Shown piece after piece: positions 14,481 to 26,767 of a stretch of 64,000 bases of DNA. The stretch spans positions 57,274,300 through 57,338,299 of the forward strand of contig CM049314.1 of NCBI GenBank assembly GCA_026874595.1, given 5' to 3'. This stretch comes from Sipunculus nudus. Taxonomy: Eukaryota; Annelida; Sipuncula; Golfingiida; Sipunculidae. Position 1 is the first letter of the stretch, and the number at the start of each line of letters is the position of its first letter. The notes under the pieces are model-generated. The model was given only the letters and a program-made list of their open reading frames with translations, had not been told where the DNA came from and searched no databases. A program made the position numbers and the translations under genes.

Positions 14481-16069
14481 GGTCAAGCAAACATATTCCA
14501 AATCTCATTATATTATCATATAACAATTGCCTATGAAAAAAATATTCATAGAGATTTTACATAAAATGAGCTCAGCTCCTGGAGGAAAAACATTTTTTCT
14601 ATCAATTTTCCTAAAAAAAACATGAGGTTATGTGATTTGTTCAAATACTATTGGCACATCTATGAGCACTGTCAACTCAGCAGTGACGTCACACACTGGG
14701 AAATCCCCTGTGACTAAAAATTCAAGATCTCAGTGAAAGCACAGTATTTCTGCCACTGTCAGTCCCAAATTTTCAGGAGGGAATAAAAACAACATGCATT
14801 ACTAGATCTGAGTTGTTGATAAAATTCAGTCCATGATGTCACGTGTAAGAGCCAATCAAATCAAGGCAAAGTCTGGGATCTGTATGAAATCTTCCATTCA
14901 CACAACAAACGCACGAGGAGTAGATTTACTTAACCTTTTGCTCTTTATATCAGACCTTGTTAAGGATTCTTCATAATTGCAAGATAGGGATGACCATCAT
15001 CATTCACAAGGTCTAAGTGAAACATTTAGTGTAAATTCCCAAATGGTGTGTGAAGGGTCCACTGCCTGCATAACACATGCACAGACACAATGTGAGCCGC
15101 AAAGCTGGCTTTTGATGGAACCATTGAGGTAGTGAACCATGGCATATTTCATGCACCAATTACATGCTACCCATTGAAGGTTAATCAGGCTTCTGGTAAT
15201 ATTCTTGATCTTGAGATGTTGAGTGGAGGTATATATGGGGTCTCTCAGTGCTTTCTAGTTTGTTTATGTTTGGATTTGGTAAATCTGACTTGGGTATATA
15301 AGGCCAATACAACAGAAGCACCCACATAGAATTGGAAATTGGCCATACATCCTAGCATAAGAGGACACTGCACAGCCCCTAGCTTTTTGGCAAAGATTAT
15401 TGCAAACTCATTTGCGTTTCCATACCAGCAGGTCTAAGGAACCTCTCATCAGTATTTTTATTACGAATATGAAAGTCAATCATTCCCGGCAAATATACTC
15501 TGATCCAAAGCCAGGCAGAAACCCCATTCTTTTATTGAACCTTGATCCTTTGATATCATTACTTAAACATGAAAGGAAAATATCTTTGTATCATTGCATC
15601 ATTTAATTTTGCCTGTCAGATATAACAAGCCTAATCTAATCTAGAATATGAAAGTCTAAAAACAGATAATCTGTTTGATAAATTGATCGAGCGAGGGATT
15701 TTTACACCCTGAAGTGTTCCAGAGGTCTATCTTATGTCTGGGAATGCAGTTTTTTTTATTAACTTTTTTTCGGTGGTTTTCTCACAGCCTGCAGTGCATG
15801 GTCCCCTTTGGCAAAGGTTAACAGTGCTTCTGCTGTGAGGTCTAAACTAATTTTCAGTGGAAGATTTTGTGTACGATATGGTTGGAAAGAGCTGCCAAGT
15901 TTGAAGCGAAAGGTGGCGTGATTTATTGCCGTAGCCTTCACCTTAAAGTGACGTGTGACAGATCAGGTTGAAGGGACATCACTGATGACCTTCAGAAGTT
16001 GGGACATCACCATCCTCCTCTCAGTCATGTGATTGTCACAAAACTGCTGGGGGAAATGTTTCCAGGGGG

Positions 16070-16258
16070 TAGAATGTGGCCCAGTGGTTAAGTAGACTTC
16101 CGAGTTGTAGGTCCTTAGATCAGTTTGAACCCTATCTGTGTCTCTAAGGAAAAATTTTGAAATCTTGATATAACTCAGAGATTTTGTGACCCTATGACTC
16201 GTAACAACAGGATGACATCAGGACTATCCTAGCCCCTGTGCATAAAATTGCCTCCATA
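16070..16258 (+). repeat. tRNA-derived SINE head
   Basis: TGGCCCAGTGG at 16077-16087 fits the RNA polymerase III A box consensus exactly. AGTTTGAACCC at 16122-16132 is a slightly degraded B box, 45 bases downstream, the spacing found in tRNA genes. The segment between does not fold as a full tRNA with a clear anticodon arm that I can see, so a SINE relic is more likely than a functional tRNA. The body continues to about 16258 with no clear tail. Confidence 0.55.
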
Positions 16259-16500
16259 GGGAGGTTATGCTTTCATTCCTGTAAATTTGTTTGTGTGTTT
16301 GTATGTTTGTTCACAACATAACTTGAACAATCATGAACAGAATCTCATGAAATTTATGGGCATTTTGGGAATAGACCAAGGAAGAATAATTAGACCCATG
16401 ATCCAAAAACATCATAAAGGAATATTCACAAATGTACAGTTACTTATGCATGTATGATCCTGGGAATATAGACCCAATAAGTGAATGGGGAGGCTTGTTT
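16259..16500 (+). repeat. Dispersed repeat related to 44385-44640
   Basis: Shares TTTGTTCACAACATAACT, then AATCATGAA...GAATC, then AAT...GGGCCA/AGACCAA-GGAAGAAT blocks in the same order with 44385-44640. Same strand. Probably a short interspersed or MITE-like family; ends not defined. Confidence 0.6.
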
Positions 16501-18768
16501 TTGTGAGAATATAGATTTCTTGTTCTTAAAATCCAGAAGGCATAAAAATAGCATATTATTTCCATAGAGTTGTACTTCATATATCTTCATTCAGAAGAAA
16601 GTGCCAGCAAGAGGACGTGGACTAGGTTTAAAAAGAAAAATCATATTTGCTTGATACTCATTCTCAGTAGCTCCTTCATGTATAAAGAAATATTTACTGG
16701 AGCTTAACGAAAGAAGGTCATGTTTTCACCAGCGTCTAGCTGTTCATCTCCAAAAAAGACTTTTTCCACAAGTTGACTTGTTTTCACCTGTGAATGGTGA
16801 CAGAACAATTTTCACTATACTTTCATGTATTTGTCCTGGTACCATTAATATTATATTAATATTGCAGGTGCTATTTAAGGTTGATATTAGATTGATATTA
16901 GATTAATATATTATACATATACTCTGTGTTAGTTACTTTATGGAAAGGTTACAAAAAATGGAACTCTTGAAAAAAAAACTTGAAAATTAAAACAAAAAAT
17001 AAAATTAAATCCTTTTGAATGATAAGCCAACCAAAGTAAATTATAGTAAACTTCCTGCACAGCCAGTGCCAACAAGTTTTACTTGATTGACAAGTGATGC
17101 AGCTGGCCTTCAGAGAAACTTTCAGAATGAGCCATAGCTAGACTGACATCTTGTGGCAGGAACATAAATTAAACTTGTCTTGCAGCTGCTTCAAGCTGTA
17201 AATACCCAGCATGGTTTATTTGATTGTCTGAAACTTCACTTTTTGTCTGAAAAGAAGTAATTTTAAAAGAAAATGTGTATGACCAGGAAGGGATCTATCT
17301 GTCTGTTTGAAAGCACTACTTCCTGACAAAGGAACTCACACTTTAAACACAAAGTCTTGGTAGAAATATGCCAATACAAAGTAGGAGGTCATTCAATCTA
17401 CCTGATACAACGGTTTGCAAGGGATTTTATTTCTCCAAGCTCTATAAATGATTTATCCTATTGGAAGTATGTAGCAACATTTATTATTTTAATTTAGATG
17501 TCCAGTGCTGCTTGTGTTTTATCCTTGTTCACACTTTTTTCGGTGTTGACAATTTTTCATACAATTTTTGCTTCTGACATTGTTTTCAAGTAGGTGATTT
17601 CAGGCTGTTCATTCATATATTTTTTAAGTTTTTTAAAGCTAGTTAGTTTATCACCTTGGCAATTTATTCAGAGAATTTTTGGCTGTTCTTTAAAATTATC
17701 AACAAAATTACCAGAACTGTAAAGGCCTCTTCTATAACTAACCACATTACTGCAGATAATAGGCTTTGAGCTTACCGTATTTATTCCAATTTGGCGACCA
17801 CTTCAAAATGATTAATTTTCTCAGAGGTCGAGATAATGGAGGATATTTGAAAATTATCTTCCTTCTGAAGTTGTGGTGGTCGAGAATTTAGAGGCATGCG
17901 ATTGGATAACCCTCCCTAGAGACGCCGAGCCGCTCTGACACTCGAGCGGTCATATGGTTTGAGTGATAATATGGGAATTTAAGTTCTAAATTGTTTTGTT
18001 AGCATTACAGTTAGTAAATTCCTACAAACGGGCTTCCTACCATCATGTGAATTACACAGAGTCCTCAAATGATTAATCAGACTGAGCTTATTCACTTTAC
18101 AAAATGATTACAGTCACTACTTCACGTGTATGTATGATGTTTCCCTGTCCTTCCCTTGACACAAGACGGCAACCCGTGTTTCTACCAGTTGTCTCAAGTT
18201 TACCCACCAGGTGGCGATACTTACAGACCGAGAGGGACAAGCGGCTGAATTTAAGTTTGAATGTAAGATGGTATTTTAGATATATTTTATGGGGTGTACC
18301 ATATATCATATATACTGCATACTTGACCTATCGGTATTTGCGATAATGTATTTAAGATACCTACGATTTGAATTTGAGTCACGTGTACTCATGCTTACTC
18401 ATCCACTCAATCATACCACAACTGCGCTCAGCGTCCAGTAGGCAAACAAGACAACACTTAATGTCACTTTATTACACTGTAGTAAATGACATGTTTTCCG
18501 ATCTTTAAATAACAACAGGCAAACCTAATTATCATAACGAAAGATCTTTATAGCACCTGTGGATGTTACTGTAAACTAATTAACAGTTCTTGATTTTTCC
18601 CTTTGATCATTTTCATTATTTTCTTTCAGATTTAGCTCACTAATGTTGATTTCTCCCTAAAATAATTCAAGTTCTATCTCAGCAAGGTTCTGAACTTAGA
18701 GTAATGTACTAAAAGGAGCATTAAACTGTTTCCTGATTAAACTGAGGAAAAACAGCCCATTCAGTCCA

Positions 18769-20076
18769 TTAATCAAATCCATCAAACTCATTGTCATCAC
18801 ATTCATCTTCGCCCTCAAATAGTTCCTTCAGATATTGTTCGTTAGCTCGCAGTTGTTATTCACATCGGTTGAGATGTGTGCTGATGCCGGTTACTTTAAA
18901 CGATCTCCTGATCAGTTCACCTTTGGCCTGCAGCTCCTGGTAGGCAACTCCTATCCAGTTGCACAACATCTGTTTTGTTGGCGATTTGATTCTGTCGGAA
19001 TTCAGTCCTCCTTCATCTACACTGTTCATGATAAAATCACACCACTGTTTCCTCAGAGATGCCTTGAATGGCCTGTTAATGGACACATCAAGGAGCTGTA
19101 TTTTGGAGGTGCATCCTCCGGGAATCACCGCAAGTGCAATGTTGCTTCTCTTGAATTGCCGCTTCACTGGTGGAGCTATGTGAGCTCTGAAGCTGTCGAG
19201 CACCATCAGTGCACATCTGCGTTTTGTAAACGGTTTAATGATTTCCTTTATATACATGTCCATAAGCTCTTGATCCATCCACGCTTTTTCTTGTACACAA
19301 ATTACAAATCCTTTTGGCGATTCAAGTTTCAGCTGCCTTTTGCCCTTGAATATGACCATTGACGGCAGCATCTTGCCGCTTGCCGTCACTGTCAAGACAA
19401 CTGTGATGTGGCGTTTCTCCGCACCTGTACTCCGCATACGTACTTACTTGGCTCCCGCTTCACTGATTGTTTTCCCGGGTACCACGTCGAAATATGCTGG
19501 CGTCTCATCCACATTTAGGATCATGTCATCCTCAATTTCTTCTTCTCTCCATATGGTATCTACAAACTGATGGAAACTGCCTATTTTATCCTCCAACTGA
19601 TCAGGCAGCTTTTGGGCGATGGATGTACGCGCGCGAAATGTTAGTTCATGGCGTCGCATAAACTTCTGCAGCCAGCCTCGTGACGCGGCGAATTTAGGAT
19701 CCTTTTCCTGTATGATTCTTTTCGCATATGCACACAACATCTCAGACGTCACCGGCAACTGAAGATCCTGTTGCACGAGCACCCATGCAACGATCTGGTT
19801 ATCCAAATCTTCACCCTGTACATGTCCTAATACTGATCTCTGCAGGGAACAATCATCAAGGCCAGCCTTCATCCACATAAATAGGGTGCTTGGCTTTATG
19901 CTGAGTCGTGCAGCCGTAGGACGAATGCCGTATAATTTGGCCTCATTTACTGCATCCAGCTTTTCCTTGAGCGTATACTGTTGACAGTTTGCATGTTTAC
20001 TTGCTGTTGCGGCTGTATGTAGCACTGGTACTGTCACCATCTCATTGTTATCTGGCATGTCCTGCGACTTAGGCAT
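18769..20076 (-). pseudogene. pogo/Tigger-type DDE transposase, broken by two in-frame stops
   Basis: One continuous reading frame of 436 codons on the minus strand, from the ATG at 20076 to the TAA at 18769-18771. It is interrupted only by TAA at 19444-19446 and TAA at 18856-18858. Domains in order: a psq/CENP-B N-type helix-turn-helix (about residues 33-70, YTLKEKLDAV...STLFMWMK), a CENP-B type DNA-binding HTH (about 89-148, with SRGWLQKFMRRH), and a DDE domain. Likely catalytic acidic residues are D190 in LNVDETPAYFD, D294 in VLDSFRAHI and D330 in IQLLDVSINRPFK. The PGGCTSK motif before D330 is typical of the pogo superfamily. After the second stop the frame continues into an acidic tail ending FDGFD, as such transposases often do. 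The length is near the usual 430-500 residues. I did not find convincing terminal inverted repeats; a CAGTGACATCTC end at 20963 is a candidate. It is unlikely to be active as written. Confidence 0.85.
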
Positions 20077-20199
20077 GCTTGGCCTATCATATGGTGTCTA
20101 GCGTGGTCTTCCCACTGGACGCTTGGTAGGGCGTGGTCTGTTTGGCGAACACAGTGTAGAAGGTTCCTGCACAAAAAAAGATATTTTAATTGCTATACA

Positions 20200-20445
20200 T
20201 ATACACATATTATATACACACATACATATATTATATACACACACAAGCATATATTCTCTCTCTCACACACACAAACATATATGCTCTCCTTCCTTCATTT
20301 TTCTTTCTGTCTCTCTCTCTCAATAACACATATTAAATACATTATACACCCAGCGATTTTATATAAACCTAAGTATATACTATATTATTAATCTTTCTTT
20401 CTTTTCTGTCTCTCTCTCTTTCTCTCTCTCTCACTATATAAATAC
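20200..20445. repeat. TATATACACA and CT-rich microsatellites
   Basis: Alternating TA/CA tracts at about 20200-20285 and CT-rich tracts at about 20290-20325 and 20391-20435. Low-complexity DNA next to the transposase relic. Confidence 0.8.
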
Positions 20446-20962
20446 CTCAAAAATAATTAATTGCTGCATTATCCGTTAATCAAGGTCAAACATTCACCGT
20501 AATTATATAACTTCGATATATGAAGATAAAGATGTTTGAATAAGCAAAATGTATTTACAATTTAAGGAAAATATTTTACAAATGTGCTACACAGAATTAC
20601 AAGAACGTATTAGCATTTACCTGAAGCTTAGGAAAGTTGTCTTCCCAAGGAGGCAGAGGTCGGAAAAAGTCTCGTATCGTGGTCATCATGAGTGGTGAAT
20701 GTTGAACATTGCCTGTGGCAACCATTTATATACATTTTCATATTTAGAAGCATAACAGACGGTAACCTAGTATATGAAAAGTTTCATTAATTAAAATTTA
20801 TTTATACTTTTTCATACTTTTCTCAGACAAAAATATGACACATGTTTCTTGAAATATTTTATACATTTGTCATGAGATCAGCACTGGATGCTTGCAAAAG
20901 TATTATAACAGGGCAGAGATCATGTTTAATAAAGCATATATATATTGTATCATTAGAAATTA

Positions 20963-21030
20963 CAGTGACATCTCACTACCTGTTTGACCAGCCAAAGTGG
21001 TCAGGTAAGTGGGGTGGTCATATTTTGCTG
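20963..21030 (+). repeat. TA-flanked CAGTGACATCTC terminal repeat-like end
   Basis: TA followed by CAGTGACATCTCACTACC, then TTTGACCAGCC. This form resembles the CAGTnnAACCTC ends of the MITEs at 43649, 47957 and 59168. It could be the right end of the pogo-type element whose transposase lies at 18769-20076, or a separate MITE; no partner end was found. Confidence 0.35.
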
Positions 21031-21290
21031 GAATTTATTATGATGATTTACACTAGTGATTCAGCTCAGCTGCTTATGCACTTAGGAAGACTTTCCATTA
21101 CTGGTCATCATGTTTTTTATCATATATTTGTCTTCAAAGACTCCTATAATCTAAACAAAATGTATGACAGAAAAAGGAATACATTTTAAGTTTGCAAATT
21201 TACTTTAACCTTCAGTGCATCCTAATACTTGACAAAATTATAGTTTCTCCCCTATTGCCATGCCTTGGAAATGCCCATTTTTATACACCC

Positions 21291-21840
21291 GTCATATGAC
21301 AGGAGTATAATGGTTTATCCACCATCTGTTCATCCGTCTGTCCATCCATTAACTTTTAGTGTCACCGCCAAAACTTACCAGGGCTTTAATGGATTTTCAA
21401 GAAACTCACCATATCTACTTATCAACAGATTATATAGCCCTTGGTCGATTATGGGCAAAATCCATGCATATTTAGTCAGGTCACGGATCACTAGGCTACC
21501 TTGTGGTGTCGCAGTGATAACTTCGAATGAATGATTTTTTTATAAAACTCATCAGAAATGTTAATCAGTGTAATACCTAAGTTTAATTTCCTGTAAAATC
21601 CAAGCATATTTAATGAGGTCAGAGGTCACCACACTCCTATGGATTTTCATGAAACTCATTATACATATTTAGCAATAGAGTTTCTCATCAGAATTATCAT
21701 CAAAATTCATGCATATTTAATGAGGTCAAAGGTCACCAGATACATGACTGGCATATCATGCAAGTTTGCGGTGCTCTTGTTAGTTTTGGAAATGTTAGGA
21801 ATGATGCCTAGTGTGTCCTTTTCCCCTAAATCCTAAGAAA
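21291..21840 (+). mobile_element. TTATACACCCGTC-type element fragment
   Basis: Begins with an imperfect hairpin TTATACACCCGTCATATGAC-AGGAGTATAA, then CATCCGTCTGTCCATCC. It continues with diverged repeats marked by ATGGATTTTCA, AAACTCA and GAGGTCAAAGGTCACCAG. The fragment at 53604-53960 has the same head (TTATACGCCCGTGTAAGACAGG) and interior. The 3' end is not visible, so this is a truncated copy. Confidence 0.6.
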
Positions 21841-22601
21841 CTTGCCATTACTTTGTGAAAGGGTCTATTACGGCACCATCTGTCCAAAACTACATGAACA
21901 GTATATCCCATAGAAGAACTCAGCCCATGGAAAACTCAGTCCCTGCTTAAATTGACCTGTCCTTTTGCAGGAAGGGTTAATATGATAGTTTGTTCAATAA
22001 TCACAATTATTAATAAATAGAGTTCACCTAAATGATCAAATAAAGTATGGATGGTCATGGTCCACTTGCTGAATCATTTTTGCCTTCATAAAGGTGTTTC
22101 TAGATACATCACCCAGTTATTAAACCAAATATTCAGTGGTTTGAAAAGGAGGAATGTGGTGGCTTATCCCTGCATAAATGATTTTGGGGACTTCAAGTAT
22201 GTGCTGGACATGAGTTAATCAGTTGTTCCGAATGCCAGCAGATGTCAGCACTGTATGGTCATCCTGGCACTAGTTTTGTCATATAGGTTCACATGTAGGT
22301 TCATATGCATCATTGATTTCCTGGATTGTCCTTGAAAATTAAAGAATGTCATTGAGTTAAAATTCCGAGCTTGGACAGTTTAAAAAAACATGGTTTTTGA
22401 GAATATGTCCCTAAAATTTTGTGAAACCATCTTGAAAAAAAACTGGTTTAACATCCTTTTAGTATTGTTCCAATGGATATACCAACAGAATTATTATTGT
22501 TATTCTAAATTTTTAATCATTCCTATTCATAAACATATCCAAACTTTTGTTTAAAACCCAATTGTTGTATATTTAGTGACATCTAATATTTCTGTCCTTT
22601 T

Positions 22602-23938
22602 TAGCCCTCAGCCCTTAGGCTGATGGGCTATTGTTGTCACCCAAGCTGTCCGTCCGTCCGTCCGTCCGGCGTCCGTTAACTTTTACCTTGTGAGCGGGAT
22701 ATCTTGAAAAGGATTCACCGTCAGAATTTTATTTCCTCGGTAAAGATGTTTATCGACAAAATCTCGGTCAAGTTCGAAGATGGGTGACCTTGACCTATTT
22801 TTCTACATTTAAGAGCTGATTATAGAAAAACACTTAGATGCTTATTACTCAGGAACCATTTAGTGGATTTTCACAAAACTTACTATGGTTATTGGGACTG
22901 ATAGTCTGTACCTGCTATACAAGTTTGGTGGCGCCACCTACAATTTCTGATTTTTAATGGATTTTTATCGGATTTTTCAACTTTTGGCTTGTGAGCGGGA
23001 TATCTCAAAAAGGATTCACCGTAAGAATTTTATTTTTTCTGAGAAGATGTATATTGACAAAATCTCGGTCAAGTTCGAAGATGGGTGACCTTGACCTATT
23101 TTTCTACGTTTTAGAGCTGATTATAGAAAAAAACACTTAGATGCTTATTACTCAGGAACCATTTGGTGGATTTTCACAAAACTTACTATGGTTATTGGGA
23201 CTGATAGTCTGTACCTGCTATACAAGTTTGGTGGTGCCACCTACAATTTCTGATTTTTAATGAATTTTTATCGGATTTTTCAACTTTGGGCTTGTGAGCG
23301 GGATATCTCGAAAAGGATTCACCGTTAGAATTTTATTTTTTCTGAGAAGATGTATATTGACAAAATCTCGGTCAAGTTCGAAGATGGGTGACCTTGACCT
23401 ATTTTTCTACGTTTTAGAGCTGATTATAGAAAAAACATTTAGAAGCTTATTTCTCAGGAACCATTGGATGGATTTTCACAATACTTACTATGATCATAGG
23501 GACTGATGGTCTGTAACTGCTGCACAAGTTTGGGGGCGCCACCTGCAATTTCTGATTTTTTATTGAATTTTTCTTGGATTTTTCAACTTTGGCCTTGTGA
23601 GCGGGATATCTCTAAAAGGATTCACAATAGGAATTTTATTTCTTTGGTGAAGATGTATATCGACAAAAATCTCGTTCATGTTCGAACATGGGTGACCTTG
23701 ACCTACTTTTCAAGGTCACAGAGCTTAAAATAGAATAAAACTTAAAAGCTTTTTTTTCAGGAAGCATTTGGTGGATTGTTATGAATCATGGTACATACCT
23801 CTCCATTTTAAATTTATAACTGAGATATGTACAGATATCAACAATGTGAGAACAGATATTTAGTACTTGTTACTGTTACCACCTCTAAACACTGTTCTTT
23901 TGGCTGAGGGCTTTTGTCAGCTTTTGCTGATATTCTAG
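22602..23938 (+). mobile_element. AGCCCTCAGCC element with 302-bp tandem units
   Basis: Left end is a TAGCCCTCAGCC...GGCTGATGGGCTA hairpin (22602-22630) followed by a GTCCGTCCGTCC tract. Right end has GGCTGAGGGCT (23902-23912), the exact inverse of left-end AGCCCTCAGCC (22603-22613), then a TCAGC-TTTT-GCTGA hairpin (23917-23930) and CTAG at 23935-23938 followed by TT. The interior holds four units marked by TTGTGAGCGGGATATC near 22688, 22988, 23291 and 23595, period about 302 bp. Each unit carries GATGGGTGACCTTGACCTA and a GGTGGCGCCACCT box (perfect at 22927; one mismatch at 23230 and near 23532). Complete at both ends; no coding sequence. Confidence 0.82.
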
Positions 23939-26278
23939 TTGTCAGTTATTTTAGAAGATTTACCATCTATATGAAGTATTAAAATGTACATTAACTGTAT
24001 TTACCTCTGTATCATGTTAATGATCTCTGTATCGTGAAAACATGGAAATATTTAAGCTTTCATATAAATGAACCCTGGCTTCCCTTTATTTATAATGTCC
24101 CTTGCTAATTCTCTTCTTTATAGATATATCTAACAAGGATTCGCATTCTTGGTGTTTGTGTTTATCATATTTCACAATTCTTAAAGAGACCTATTCTGAT
24201 ATCTGACATCTAGTAACTAAATATAATCCCTTGAACCTTTTATAAAAAATAGGCCAGGAAATGCTGATCCTGCTAATTATAGGCTGTTAGTTATGTTTAT
24301 ATGCACATGTTTATAACATGTGAGGGGGAAGGCCAAAATAATCCAAACACATTCAAGAAGGGCATCTTGCAACAAGTCTGAAAAACCAGATTTTTGGAAA
24401 GGGTGCCTTTGCAAATAGTGATCTTTTAACCTTTGCACATATACAGCAACTAACTTAAGGTCCTTGGTGTTTTCATTTGTTAACATTACTGTGTTTACAG
24501 ACAGCTTTTATATAAACAAGCTCACTCATCCATCTTAGGGATTCTGTTAGAACTTTTCATAAGAAGAATTATCTAGAGTTGAATAACATGAAAGCAGACT
24601 AAATCAGAATTCACAGAAATTCAGAATTTTCTTTAGAAAAGGCATGTAAATAGCTGACTGAAAGTATCAGCTGTGGTCAGTCTAGAAAGTTTGGTCTTCA
24701 CCTGGTTCTCCATGGGGAAACAAACTATGTTTATGACACAGATTGTCCCTTACTTGATTTTGTTGCTTGAGACCTTATTAATTAAGGCTAGGGAAAAGCA
24801 AGAAATATCCTCTTCCCACATTTTGATTCACAAACCCAAAGAACAGACAACACATTATCATGAATCTTTTAATGAGAAATTCAGGTTTCCCAGGTATTTT
24901 AGAATTCCTTGAACAGTCAAAGAAGGTCAAAACAGCATAAAGAGTAAAACTGTCCTGTGATTATCATGAGAAGTATTAAAAAGTTATAACAAAAATTCCC
25001 CATTTCTGGAAAAAGTTTTTTAATGAGTCACTGCCCTTCATTTGTCCTGTAGAGCATAATCGCAGAAATTGCTTGTATTATTTTCATGGCCTGACAATCA
25101 TCAGCAATAAAATTTACCATAACAACAGCAGAACATTCGTAATTAAAGCTGCTGCATGACCCATGCTTTCATAGATTAAATTGAAGAAAATTCTATTGAA
25201 TCTAGGGCAGAAGTAAATTAACTTTATTAATATATATTTGCTGCAGATGTATCTGTAGCCTCAGAGGTCTTTCATGAAATAGTATGAATTTTCTGCAGCT
25301 CACATATGAAAAGTCAAAATGTCTTTAAAGCACAATTTTGCCAAAATAATGAGAATTAATAAAGCTGTTATTGAGCTCTGTAGAAAGCTGTTACATTGAA
25401 AACCAAATCTTTTAGTTGAAGAGAAACTTGTTGGAGTTATATGGAAACAAAAAAATAAGGTACAAATATGAGGCATAAAATACAACAGTTTTGGGGAGGG
25501 GAGGACACAATGGAAATGGGACATGCAAAGCTTGTACAACACACAAAGGAATAACTAGAGGGCTTGGGTGTGCCTATAACACCTGGAGGGATCTGTCCGC
25601 AGGTAAAAATAAAACCTGGAGATGTCCATATCTTTATTAATAGGGCCTAGATTTGTATTATATCTTTCCCATACACTTCTTAATCACGTTTGCACAGTTA
25701 AGGGTACTTATATTGCAAATGTATAAAGTATTAATTAAGTTTTTCAAACATACCTCACCCGGAGATGACCCAGAGGATTTCCTTGGCCAGTGCCTTACTT
25801 ATATATTCAGATCCATGCCAAAATATGATTATTTGTTCCCTGACCCATCTCCATGAAACTGATCTTGTAGTTATTGGGTAATTATGGTAACAACAAAACT
25901 GAGAAAATCAAACAAACAAGGCAAGAAACTTAATAATTAAAAGCAGACCAATAAACAGATCATCAGACAGGGTTGAATTCATAACCTGCTTGTTACAGGT
26001 AATGAAGCAAGGATGCAAGTTGCTTTGAAAGAAATAAAACATAATTTAGGAATTATTATAAGGTATATTGGAGAAAATTTAAGGTTCCTTGAAATATACC
26101 TATTGTGTTTGCAAATATGTATTATATTTTTTGAGTACTTGTGACATTCATTGTTTTTGCATAAATGTGCAGAATTATAAAAGCAGAAATCTTCGTGTCT
26201 TTTGTAGCTATATGGTAATAAAATTATGATATATTGTGTCTATTGCAACCAGTTTGTGACATGTTTCTATTGTTACAG

Positions 26279-26356
26279 CTTTACGATCGCATCAACACCA
26301 GGTCCTCCACACCCACCAAACCTCCCCCATCCGACTCTGTCCAGAAAACACGAGAG
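26279..26356 (+). CDS. CASK: CASK internal exon: end of L27-N and start of L27-C
   Basis: A 78-bp exon encoding 26 residues beginning LYDRINTRSS and ending SDSVQKTRE, bounded by a TTACAG acceptor and a GAG/GTAAGT donor, phase 0 at both ends. It matches the vertebrate CASK segment LYDKINTKSS...NPPSDAVQRAKE position for position, apart from a variable proline-rich linker (TPTKPPPS here). CASK is a cytoplasmic membrane-associated guanylate kinase with CaM-kinase-like, two L27, PDZ, SH3 and guanylate-kinase domains. It organises synaptic and epithelial junctions; in the family, the first L27 binds SAP97/DLG and the second binds LIN-7. This exon supplies the last helix of the first L27, the linker and the start of the second. 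The reading frame continues without a break into the exon at 46892. Other p55-type MAGUKs have L27 pairs too, but the residues fit CASK best. Confidence 0.92.
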
Positions 26357-26461
26357 GTAAGTCACCAGTTACATGTCTCGGGTACAGATACAGGGCAAAT
26401 GCACAAGTAGAAGAATGTTAAGTTACTAACGAGTATTGAATTAATATTGAGAATTGGATTT

Positions 26462-26625
26462 TAGCTCAGCTTACCAAAAAGTCAGAGGTCGACTGTCTCT
26501 CTTTGGCCATCGTCCAGCTTGCCATCTATCTCGTTTTATGTTAACAGGGCACAATTAAGTCATAACTATTGGACCTACCACCTTCTCACTTGACATCCAG
26601 GGAAGTCCTTGAAAGAGTTGTGAAT
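26462..26625 (+). mobile_element. Truncated TAGCTCAGCTGA-family fragment
   Basis: Begins TAGCTCAGCTTACC and carries the family interior (TTAACAGGGCACAA, CTATTGGACCTA, CTTCTCACTTGACATCCAGGG) seen in the element at 10213. It stops after about 160 bp. It lies roughly 105 bp downstream of the CASK donor at 26357. Confidence 0.7.
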
Positions 26626-26767
26626 GGGCTTTTAAATCATGTTTGAATATTATGGTAAAAATGAATTGATAGGTGATTGATTATTAAACATTTATTTCAT
26701 ATAAGTTTAACATCATTTGAAAATAAAGGAAATGCAAGCACACTCATGTGTCTTGGTCAGTTGTAAG

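Larger units (their letters stand above)
1..26278 (+). other. CASK: CASK intron, 5' part cut by window edge
   Basis: Inferred intron upstream of the first recognised CASK exon, ending at the acceptor AG at 26277-26278 after a pyrimidine-rich stretch. No coding exon was recognised in it; the exon encoding the first half of L27-N must lie further left. Known repeats inside are listed separately. I see nothing recognisable in 176-2026, 3642-7080, 7601-10212, 13749-14397, 14481-16069, 16501-18768, 20077-20200, 21841-22601 and 23941-26278 beyond AT-rich single-copy-like DNA and short homopolymers. That all of it belongs to CASK is inference; an intronic gene of low similarity could be missed. Confidence 0.7.

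Noticed and set aside
18320-18440. Possible end of an element related to 59684-60677
   Set aside because: Only TATCGGTATTTGCGATA and a GCGTCCAG-GGCAAACAA pair are shared, in a different order; too short to call an element.
19436-19450. Donor-like GTAAGT at the transposase stop, suggesting an intron
   Set aside because: The protein pattern continues immediately after the stop (STGAEKRHITVVL), so a nonsense mutation is simpler.
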